Assembly: GCA_020346285.1 (NCBI GenBank)
Contig: CP070780.1
Span: 599,205-644,115 of the forward strand
From: Candidatus Omnitrophota bacterium
GTDB lineage: Bacteria; Omnitrophota; Gorgyraeia; JABMRN01; RBG-13-46-9
Reading direction: 5' to 3'
DNA: 44,911 nucleotides
The notes under the pieces are model-generated. The model had not been told where the DNA came from and did not search any database. It saw nothing but the letters and a program-made list of their open reading frames with translations. Positions within the stretch are counted from its first letter, which is position 1; the number at the start of each line of letters is the position of its first letter. Shown in pieces: positions 39,126 to 44,911 of this stretch. A program made the translations under genes and the position numbers.

Positions 39126-39371
39126 TTAGTTTTCGATATCGAAAGATAAAACTTCGACTCTCGAACCCGGGAAAAACGTCAGTTCGAGTTCGCTGCCCTC
39201 AAGTATCGTTCCCTTCGCCAGAGAATAAAAAGTTTCCTTAAACGAATTCTCTTTAGCGCCTGTAAATTCACCGACTTTAAGCCTCACTTTTGATACAAGC
39301 TTAGCGCCTTCCTTTTTAGCATGCCGGGATATGCCTTTTATTATCGGCTCTATCAGATGTGTCTCATGCAT
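39126..39371 (-). CDS. hypA: HypA-like nickel chaperone without the zinc domain
   Basis: An 81-residue HypA. It has the N-terminal Ni site (MHETHL, His2), VRLKVGEFTGAKENSFKETFYSLAKGTILEGSELEL and then ends. Standard HypA (about 113 residues) continues with two CxxC zinc knuckles; here the C-terminus is FPGSRVEVLSFDIEN with no Cys. I see no frameshift that restores them before hypF. It overlaps the protease gene by 8 nt. HypB is not in the window. Confidence 0.85.
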   Translation of the reverse strand: MHETHLIEPIIKGISRHAKKEGAKLVSKVRLKVGEFTGAKENSFKETFYSLAKGTILEGSELELTFFPGSRVEVLSFDIEN

Positions 39372-39840
39372 TTTTTATCAACTCCGTTATCTCGTCAAGC
39401 GCCGTTTTAACGCTATCGGACATCTCTTTTCCTAAAGAAATATTTTGCGGCTGGACTCCTAACAGAAAAATTCTTGCCCCGGTCCGGCTCTCGAGATATT
39501 CGATAAACATCCCGGCTGAAATATCATGGGTAGTAAAACCGCTTTTCAATATATCTTCCGGCGTTAAAATTTCATATCGGCCGGGCGCCAGTTCCAGGTG
39601 CGTCGCATCAACAAGCAATATGGTATCGGGATTGTGTTTCGCGATAGCGCCGGTATAATTTTCCGGCGCGCTACCCGCATCGATACAAACCGCTTTTATT
39701 TTTCCGTCCAATCTCTTAATGAGCGCGGGACCAAAGCCGTCATCGCCTTTCATTATATTACCTATGCCTACGATGACAACCTTCCCCTTCAATATCTCTC
39801 CTAACATAAGGGGACGTTTCACTTTGTCATAACTATACAT
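39364..39840 (-). CDS. hycI: HycI-type hydrogenase maturation endopeptidase
   Basis: A 158-residue (or 147 if started at ATG 39807) M52 peptidase that trims the C-terminus of the hydrogenase large subunit after Ni insertion. Motifs: VVIVGIGNIMKGDDGFGPALI (Ni-sensing Glu/Asp), CIDAGSAPENYTG, LLVDATHLELAPG, FTTHDISAGMFIEYL and FLLGVQPQNISLG. DAGSAPEN and GIQP-type motifs point to the group-4 (HycE/EchE-like) protease. The first 11 residues fall in a dispersed repeat, so the later ATG may be original, though the first has the better ribosome site. Confidence 0.92.
   Translation of the reverse strand: MYSYDKVKRPLMLGEILKGKVVIVGIGNIMKGDDGFGPALIKRLDGKIKAVCIDAGSAPENYTGAIAKHNPDTILLVDATHLELAPGRYEILTPEDILKSGFTTHDISAGMFIEYLESRTGARIFLLGVQPQNISLGKEMSDSVKTALDEITELIKNA
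39806..39828. repeat. 23-nt dispersed repeat at the hycI start
   Basis: ATAAGGGGACGTTTCACTTT followed by GTC; similar to 39092-39114. It covers the second possible ATG region of the protease gene. Confidence 0.65.
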
Positions 39841-39870
39841 TTTTCGGTATATCCTTCTGATGTTGGAAAA

Positions 39871-40476
39871 TTAGAGGGTTGTCTGTCTTCTGCAACGGGC
39901 GCAGAGAATCTTTACCCTGTCGGAACGGCCATTATCCTTCATCGCAGATATGATATTTTCATCTATAATGCCGAGGTTTTTAAGGCGGGATAGATATAAG
40001 GTAGGACTTGAATATGTCAATTCACCTAATTTTTCGGAAATCCATTTTAAATGGTCTTTACAAGCAATCGGCGAAGCGCATATCTCACAAAGTTGAAGTT
40101 CCTTCTCAATCGCTTCCTGCCCCTCTTTTTTTCTATCGAAAAACGAGAGTTCCCACTCGTTAGATTGTTTAATTCCTTCATGCTCGGCGATACAAGCTGC
40201 CTGGCATTGGCCGCAGAATATGCAGGTATCCGAATAATGAATCATTTTCCTTTTTGGCCATTCGCCGCCATCGGTTATATCTTCATGCGCGATAGCGCCT
40301 GGAGGACAAACCTCTTCGCACGCAAGGCAGCCTACGCATTTCTTATCATCAAATTTGGGCTTGCCCCTGAAATTCGGATGCGGCTCGTGCGCCACCGTAG
40401 GAAATTTAGACGTGTAAGGCCCTTTTATAAGCGCCGTTATTGCCTCTATGAGTTCTCTGATCTTGGGTAACTTCAA
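39871..40476 (-). CDS. Group-4-hydrogenase/complex-I-like 4Fe-4S subunit (HycF/MbhN/NuoI type)
   Basis: A 201-residue polyferredoxin. The first 4Fe-4S motif is C47-x2-C50-x2-C53-x3-C57 and the second is C85-x2-C88-x2-C91-x3-C95. The C-terminal part has C130-x2-C133 and C192-x2-C195, an extra zinc or Fe-S site seen in HycF-like subunits. It should carry electrons to the membrane hydrogenase module. It overlaps mnhG by 4 nt, linking antiporter and redox subunits. Confidence 0.88.
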   Translation of the reverse strand: MKLPKIRELIEAITALIKGPYTSKFPTVAHEPHPNFRGKPKFDDKKCVGCLACEEVCPPGAIAHEDITDGGEWPKRKMIHYSDTCIFCGQCQAACIAEHEGIKQSNEWELSFFDRKKEGQEAIEKELQLCEICASPIACKDHLKWISEKLGELTYSSPTLYLSRLKNLGIIDENIISAMKDNGRSDRVKILCARCRRQTTL

Positions 40477-40808
40477 ATCTCTCCCTCTTTATCTTCCTTG
40501 TACTTGTCGATAACGCTGCCGTCCCACAGTTTAATACCGGACCTGTGAGCGCCCCTTGCTATCGCATGCGCCGCTACAGGCGAAGTCAAAACAAGAAATA
40601 CCATGCACAAAAGCGCCTTTATTCCGGGGGCGCTGAATCCCATTATAAGAAATGTCCCGAACAATATGCTGCATGTTCCCACGGTAACGCATTTGGTAGC
40701 GGCCTGTAAACGGTTATATACGTCCGGAAGCCGCACAAGCCCGAGGCAACCGAAAACATCAAAGGTAAGGCCGATAAAAATAAATATCAATCCTATAATA
40801 TCACTCAT
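40473..40808 (-). CDS. mnhG: Mrp/Mbh antiporter subunit G-like
   Basis: A 111-residue membrane protein with three helices and the MnhG/MrpG/MbhC signature GCLGLVRLPDVYNRLQAATKCVTVGTCSILFG. A basic C-terminal tail follows. It overlaps mnhF by 8 nt. Part of a Na+/H+ translocating module in Mrp antiporters and Mbh-type hydrogenases. Confidence 0.93.
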   Translation of the reverse strand: MSDIIGLIFIFIGLTFDVFGCLGLVRLPDVYNRLQAATKCVTVGTCSILFGTFLIMGFSAPGIKALLCMVFLVLTSPVAAHAIARGAHRSGIKLWDGSVIDKYKEDKEGEI

Positions 40809-41169
40809 CGAATCCCTTCCCCTCCAGGTACTTGGAAAGCGCCAATGTGCCTATAAAGCTTTGAAGAGCCCATGCTATTCCGATGTCGATATACCATGAC
40901 CTTCCCGTAGAAATAGTAAGTATCGCGCATAAACCTATAATCATGATACCAAGAATGTCTATAGCCACAATCCTGTCAGCGCCTGTCGGGCCTCTCCATA
41001 TACGGTAAAGGCAGAGGACGCATGCCAGGATGATTATGTAAAGCCCTCTTCCCAAAAACCCTACATGCGGGAGGTCCGGATAAAAAAGAAATGGCAGCGG
41101 CCGCACGATAATCAAAACAGCTATGCAAAGTAGCATCAGCGTCCCGATAAGCCATCTTAAAATCTTCAT
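40801..41169 (-). CDS. mnhF: Mrp/Mbh antiporter subunit F-like
   Basis: A 122-residue three-helix protein with the MrpF/MbhB mark YRIWRGPTGADRIVAIDILGIMIIGLCAIL. An N-terminal extension of one extra hydrophobic segment (about 8-30) makes it longer than the usual 85-95 residues. It lies 12 nt after mnhE. Confidence 0.92.
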   Translation of the reverse strand: MKILRWLIGTLMLLCIAVLIIVRPLPFLFYPDLPHVGFLGRGLYIIILACVLCLYRIWRGPTGADRIVAIDILGIMIIGLCAILTISTGRSWYIDIGIAWALQSFIGTLALSKYLEGKGFDE

Positions 41170-41181
41170 ACCGCCCTACTC

Positions 41182-41679
41182 CTAATCGAAAATCTTCTTT
41201 AATATTTTCTCAAAACGCTCGACGATAATCTTCGTCGCGGGTTCAACGTCCTTTTCCTTTACATCAATCCAGTGCACATACAAAACGCCTTTTTTTCTGT
41301 CGATATCCACGCTCAAGGTTCCCGGTGTAAGCGTTATGGAATTGGCTAAAAATGTCAGAGCCGTATCCGACTTCAACCTGGTTTTCACCCTGACAATGCC
41401 GGGATTTATCGGGAGCCGTGGATGTAAAACGCGATAGGCAACATCTATGTTCGCCTTGATAACCTCCCACAAAAACGTGGGTAAATAAGAAAATATGAAG
41501 CACCAGTAACGCGAAGCGTGTTTTAACCTGTGAGGCCGTTGTATAAAAAAGTCCCCCATGATAAGCGCGACAAAAGCGGCTACAAGAACCCCTACGATAA
41601 CATGCTGGTAATCCGGCGGCCAGGATAGAAACAGCCATATGAAAATCGCCAAAACAAATAAAATTATCCTGCTTTTCAT
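41182..41679 (-). CDS. mnhE: Mrp/Mbh antiporter subunit E-like
   Basis: A 165-residue MrpE/MbhA homologue. Two or three N-terminal helices are followed by the cytosolic domain with FLWEVIKANIDVAYRVLHPRLPINPGIVRVKTRLKSD and LANSITLTPGTLSVDI, then LYVHWIDVKEKD, all typical. One nucleotide separates it from the mnhD-like stop. Confidence 0.94.
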   Translation of the reverse strand: MKSRIILFVLAIFIWLFLSWPPDYQHVIVGVLVAAFVALIMGDFFIQRPHRLKHASRYWCFIFSYLPTFLWEVIKANIDVAYRVLHPRLPINPGIVRVKTRLKSDTALTFLANSITLTPGTLSVDIDRKKGVLYVHWIDVKEKDVEPATKIIVERFEKILKKIFD

Positions 41680-41680
41680 T

Positions 41681-43183
41681 TTATTTTATACTCTCCAAAA
41701 CTACGGCAACGTATTTTGTGCCCTCTGAAAGCGCTTCCTGCGCTCCCTGTAAAAATGGCCCTTGCATACCGGAAAGAAGGAGCATCCCTCCTACTACGCA
41801 TACAACCGCCAGCGTCCCCATGGATAACTTCATAAAAATCGGCACCTCTTTTATGCTGCCCCACGCCTCTTTCAGCTTGCCCAAAAACGCGTACTTGATA
41901 ACTTTTACGTACATCGCCAGGGTTAATACGCTTATAATGACCGCCCAAAAAGCGTATCCAAATTTTCCCGCCTGCACGAGCGCTATTATGATAATAAGCT
42001 TACTCCAAAAGCCGCTAAAAGGAGGAATGCCTGCAATCGACATGGATGCCACCACCCCTGTTATCCCTGTCAGCGGCATTCTTGAACCCAAACCCCCCAT
42101 TTTCTGTAAATCGCGCGTTCCTGTCGTGTACTCTATGGCCCCGGAATTCAAAAAGAGGAGCGACTTAAATATCGAATGATTAAAAAGGTGAAAGAGCCCT
42201 CCCAATATGCCAAGCGGCGTGCCCAAACCGATACCAAGAATAATATATCCTATCTGGCTTATGGAAGAATAAGCTAAAAGGCGTTTAAGATCCCATTGCC
42301 CGAGAGCCAGTAGCCCGCCCACAATCATAGACAGGGCTCCTAAAAACATCAGGATTGCCGATATGTTCTCGTTCACACCGATTACGTTATAAAATATCCT
42401 GCATATAGCGTATACGCCGAGCGATTTTATTAACACGCCCGAAAGCATGGCCGATATAGGCGCCGGCGCGGAAGGATGGGCGTCGGGTAACCACGCGTGA
42501 AAAGGAACAAGCGCTGCTTTAAGCCCGAATCCCATTATGAAGAGAATCATTGCAAGAATGGTTATGTTGGCGTTTCCGCTCTGCGCTAAAATATTTCCCA
42601 TATCCGCCATGTTCAACGTAGAGGTATAACTATATAAAAATGCTATGCCAAGCAGAACAAAAAGCGAGCCCACCGTGCACATAACCGCGTATTTAAAAGC
42701 GGCTTCAAGCTCGTGGCGCTCTGTCCCAAACGCGACCAGCGCATAACTTGCGACAGCGGCTATCTCCAAAAAGACAAAGAGATTAAATATATCCCCTGTT
42801 ATTATAACGCCGTTCATCCCGCCCAACATTAAAAAGAACAAGGTATAAAATTTCCATTTCGAGGTAAACTTTTCCATGTAATTTATCGAATAGACGGCGA
42901 TACAAAACGCGGCGAAATTCACGGTCACAAGCATAAACGCCGTCAAGCCATCCAGGACCATGCCTATGCCTATCGGCGGCCTCCACCCCCCTACGCTATG
43001 GGTAAGGATTCCGTTCGCATTGTAGAGGCGAAGGGCCACAAGCGATAAGGCGCATAGAATAAATGACGTCGAAACGCCTATTATATCAGTGAGTCTCTTT
43101 ACCTTTTTCCCGAGAAGAGAATTTAAAAATGCCCCTCCGAGCGGTACGGCTACGAAAAGTGGTATTATGCCCGAACCTGCCAT
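41681..43183 (-). CDS. mnhD: Mrp-D/NuoN/MbhH-like ion-pumping subunit
   Basis: A 500-residue polytopic protein of the proton-conducting antiporter family (about 14 helices). Marks: INYMEKFTSKWKFYTLFFLMLGGMNGVIITGDIFNLFVFLEIAAVASYALVAFG is the usual glutamate-bearing helix pair region; then KYAVMCTVGSLFVLLGIAFLY, ALVPFHAWLPDAHPSAPAPISAMLSGVLIKSLGVYAI with its conserved lysine, and YSSISQIGYIILGIGLG. These residues form the proton channel. It shares the single overlapping base pattern with mnhC. Confidence 0.92.
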   Translation of the reverse strand: MAGSGIIPLFVAVPLGGAFLNSLLGKKVKRLTDIIGVSTSFILCALSLVALRLYNANGILTHSVGGWRPPIGIGMVLDGLTAFMLVTVNFAAFCIAVYSINYMEKFTSKWKFYTLFFLMLGGMNGVIITGDIFNLFVFLEIAAVASYALVAFGTERHELEAAFKYAVMCTVGSLFVLLGIAFLYSYTSTLNMADMGNILAQSGNANITILAMILFIMGFGLKAALVPFHAWLPDAHPSAPAPISAMLSGVLIKSLGVYAICRIFYNVIGVNENISAILMFLGALSMIVGGLLALGQWDLKRLLAYSSISQIGYIILGIGLGTPLGILGGLFHLFNHSIFKSLLFLNSGAIEYTTGTRDLQKMGGLGSRMPLTGITGVVASMSIAGIPPFSGFWSKLIIIIALVQAGKFGYAFWAVIISVLTLAMYVKVIKYAFLGKLKEAWGSIKEVPIFMKLSMGTLAVVCVVGGMLLLSGMQGPFLQGAQEALSEGTKYVAVVLESIK

Positions 43184-43521
43184 TATCCTTTCAACTCCCT
43201 TATCCTTGTAATGTCAAACGTCCCGTATTTCTCGTATATTCTCATCGCGATACCGATAAGAAGCGCCGTCGTCGCCAGGCCTATGACTATCGCGGTGAGC
43301 ACCAACGCGTGAGGCAGCGGATCGACCATGTTTTTGATTTCTGCCTCGGCCGAAAATATCGGAGAGCGGCCCCGCATGCGGTATGCCACGAGGACCAAGA
43401 ATAGATGCGCCGCATATTCCGCTATAATAACGCCTATTATAATCTTGATAATATTACGTTTTCTTAAAATGCAGTAAATCCCGCACGAGAAAAGTATAAG
43501 GCACAATAAATAAATACTCAT
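43183..43521 (-). CDS. mnhC: Mrp-C/NuoK/MbhG-like subunit
   Basis: From ATG at 43521 (MSIYLLCLILFSCGIYCIL) it has 112 residues and three helices, the NuoK-like fold. The family part DPLPHALVLTAIVIGLATTALLIGIAMRIYEKYGT is well conserved. I reject the 26-residue upstream extension because it overlaps mnhB in another frame. The start overlaps the mnhB stop by 4 nt. Confidence 0.93.
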   Translation of the reverse strand: MSIYLLCLILFSCGIYCILRKRNIIKIIIGVIIAEYAAHLFLVLVAYRMRGRSPIFSAEAEIKNMVDPLPHALVLTAIVIGLATTALLIGIAMRIYEKYGTFDITRIRELKG

Positions 43522-43970
43522 TCTTTCTCCTCCGTCTCGAATTTCAATAAGACGAGCGCTGCAAATATCGCGAAAAGCCCGGCGCCCACCTTGAGGCATA
43601 TCGCTATATTACAGAGCGGAATGATGCCGGCTGAGAAAAGATTGAAGGGCTTTCCTTTAGATATAAAATTTAAGAAAAAGTAGCCGCCGGTAAATCCTAA
43701 AAGCGCTATGACCAAAAAGAACACAGCGCCGAAACTCTCAAAAAATGAAGCGGCCGACCGCGAAAGTTTTTTAAGAGCCACCTCTTTACCGTAAGCAAGC
43801 ATGATATGAACAAAGGAAAGAGCTATAATAACGCCGCCGGCGAACCCGCCTCCCGGCGAGACATGGCCGTGCAAAACAATATATATACCGTAAAGCAGTA
43901 TAAGCCCTACCGTAAGCCGCGTAATCGTCTTTACAATAAGGGACATGCCTTTATCGTGTTCTCTACTCAT
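43518..43970 (-). CDS. mnhB: Mrp-B/MbhF-like subunit
   Basis: A 150-residue four-helix protein. The family motif GIYIVLHGHVSPGGGFAGGVIIALSFVHIMLAYG is plain. It corresponds to the C-terminal part of MrpB (MbhF in archaeal Mbh). It overlaps the preceding gene by 8 nt. Confidence 0.92.
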   Translation of the reverse strand: MSREHDKGMSLIVKTITRLTVGLILLYGIYIVLHGHVSPGGGFAGGVIIALSFVHIMLAYGKEVALKKLSRSAASFFESFGAVFFLVIALLGFTGGYFFLNFISKGKPFNLFSAGIIPLCNIAICLKVGAGLFAIFAALVLLKFETEEKE

Positions 43971-44511
43971 TCTCTTCCCCTACTTTTTCGCCGAGCTTTT
44001 TTCTTCCTTTTCGCCTGACGATTGCCAGGACGCCGATAACCGCCGTAAAGAGTATAGTCGCCTCCCCTAAAGTATCATAGGCCCTGAAGTCGAGTATTAC
44101 CGAGCCAACGAGATTTGTCGCGCCTGTCTCGCTAAGGCCGGTCTCCAGGTATGTCCTGGCGACTCTCATTATCGGGTATCCGAATTCCGGCAAATCCTTG
44201 AAACACTTCGCGGCCACCCTTAAAAGCACTGCAATGAAACCCACCGCAATGATTGTGTTGAGAAGCCACCTGCCCGAGGTCGAAAACGGGAGGTCCTTTT
44301 TCAGGGTTGCCCTGATTAATATAATGAGCGCTAATATTTCAACGACAAGCTGCGTAATTGCCACGTCGGGCGCTTTAAGTATTAAGAAAACTATCGAAAG
44401 CCCCAGGCCTACGGCTCCTACAGCCACCACGGATGAAAGCAAATCTTCCATCTGTATGGCAACTATCGCGCCGATAATCATGAATATCAGTAAAATATAC
44501 AGCTCTATCAT
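43963..44511 (-). CDS. MbhD/MbhE-like (MrpA-C/MrpB-N) subunit
   Basis: A 182-residue membrane protein. The N-terminal half is DUF4040/MbhD-like (QMEDLLSSVVAVGAVGLGLSIVFLILKAPDVAITQLVVEILALIILI). The C-terminal half is MbhE-like (ATNLVGSVILDFRAYDTLGEATILFTAVIGVLAIV). In Mrp these segments belong to MrpA and MrpB; here MbhD and MbhE appear fused in one short chain, as in several group-4 hydrogenase loci. It starts 4 nt before the stop of the next gene upstream. Confidence 0.88.
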   Translation of the reverse strand: MIELYILLIFMIIGAIVAIQMEDLLSSVVAVGAVGLGLSIVFLILKAPDVAITQLVVEILALIILIRATLKKDLPFSTSGRWLLNTIIAVGFIAVLLRVAAKCFKDLPEFGYPIMRVARTYLETGLSETGATNLVGSVILDFRAYDTLGEATILFTAVIGVLAIVRRKGRKKLGEKVGEENE

Positions 44512-44515
44512 GCTA

Positions 44516-44911
44516 CTACCTTAATAAAAGATACAAAAGTATTCCCATGCCCAAAAGACACCAGGCAAGGTACGTGGGAAGCACCCCGTTATGGATATAA
44601 CGCAATATCTTCGTAAAACCAAGCGTTATTTTAGTTCCCACGTTATATATGTCAAACACCTTTTTTTCGGCCAATGCATAGATGGTTTTCAAAAATCCTA
44701 TTTCTTTTATCGTGTTATAGAATTCAACCCCTGAAATTCGCATCTCGGGCACGTCGGTTAGAATCTCTCCGCCCACGAACATCGAGGCCTCCCTTGTTTT
44801 AATTGCTGAACCCGAAACATAAATTATAAAACCGATTGCGATTCCCGCCAATATCAGGATACCGGCGAGGCCCGAAAACCACGTGCCGGAAAAAAGCACC
44901 GCCTGCTCTAA
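44516..44911 (-). CDS. C-terminus of a NuoL/MrpA/HyfB-like ion-pumping subunit (partial)
   Basis: The frame is open to the right edge, so only about 131 C-terminal residues are seen. Content: a helix GLAGILILAGIAIGFIIYVSG, then KTREASMFVGGEI, a stretch VEFYNTIKEIGFLKTIYALAEKKVFDIYN that resembles the long lateral amphipathic region, and a last helix LAWCLLGMGILLYLLLR. This fits the end of a large antiporter-like subunit that starts the operon or continues it from outside the window. Confidence 0.75.
   Translation of the reverse strand, partial: LEQAVLFSGTWFSGLAGILILAGIAIGFIIYVSGSAIKTREASMFVGGEILTDVPEMRISGVEFYNTIKEIGFLKTIYALAEKKVFDIYNVGTKITLGFTKILRYIHNGVLPTYLAWCLLGMGILLYLLLR

Noticed and set aside
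43522-43599. N-terminal extension of the MnhC-like subunit
   Set aside because: It lies in a different frame inside mnhB and precedes the normal MSIYLL start.

Overview
This 44.9-kb window is a dense, almost single-strand block: every convincing gene lies on the minus strand, so transcription runs from high to low coordinates. The content suggests an uncultured anaerobic Gram-negative bacterium. Outer-membrane features (a TPR/beta-barrel exporter ending in Phe, a SPOR-domain protein) sit beside a group-4-hydrogenase/Mrp-type membrane module, HrcA/CIRCE heat-shock control, O2-sensitive biosynthesis and a eukaryote-type hexokinase. This combination fits candidate phyla such as Omnitrophota; that placement is inference, because no rRNA or ribosomal protein gene is present. 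TGA, TAA and TAG all end genes, so the standard code applies. No tRNA, rRNA, CRISPR array or transposase was found.

Layout from low to high coordinates. 1-298 is the 5' end of hrcA with a perfect CIRCE and a strong promoter. 523-4548 holds miaB, a TPR-SPOR protein, miaA and hflX (tRNA A37 modification plus a ribosome GTPase). 4679-9572 is an accessory stretch: two Cys-rich unknowns, a 764-nt GC-rich gene-free region, a conserved unknown, uvsE, a PNPOx-like protein, a half-size UPF0016 cation transporter and two tiny ferritin-like proteins. 9574-16698 looks like a synthase-dependent exopolysaccharide locus: deacetylase, FemAB-like and GNAT acyltransferases, TPR protein, TPR/beta-barrel porin, GT2 synthase and GH26 hydrolase. 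16851-20856 is nadA, mnmA, nifS and nifU (NAD and Fe-S/sulfur supply). 20918-26687 is a full biotin operon bioB-F-H-C-D-A behind a BirA-type operator. 26736-35364 carries a ThiI-like PP-loop enzyme, thi4, a ZIP transporter, hexokinase, a PurF homologue lacking the Cys nucleophile, nadE, an ATP-grasp enzyme and a lysine-ketoglutarate-reductase-like dehydrogenase. 35878-44911 is hypE, hypD, hypC, hypF (C-terminal domain only), hypA (no zinc loop), a HycI-type protease, a 4Fe-4S subunit and an Mrp/Mbh-like antiporter module that runs off the right edge.

How the genes connect: NifS/NifU can supply Fe-S clusters and persulfide sulfur to NadA, BioB, MiaB and MnmA, all encoded here. The Hyp and HycI proteins would mature a [NiFe] hydrogenase whose catalytic subunits are not in the window and may lie beyond 44911, coupled to the Mrp-like ion-pumping subunits.

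The least explained features are these. (i) Several families of short palindromes sit at gene ends, and in at least four genes they supply coding sequence or the stop codon. (ii) A duplicated module at 6742-6785 and 9096-9139 combines a GGTTAGA operator-like palindrome with the start of a short ORF reading M-x-K-V-F-I-R-x-F-G; a third related start overlaps the nadA stop and reads into the deacetylase frame through a TGA. (iii) Two adjacent ferritin-like half-proteins. (iv) Several family members have lost a canonical catalytic residue or domain: PurF, Thi4, HypF, HypA and MiaB.
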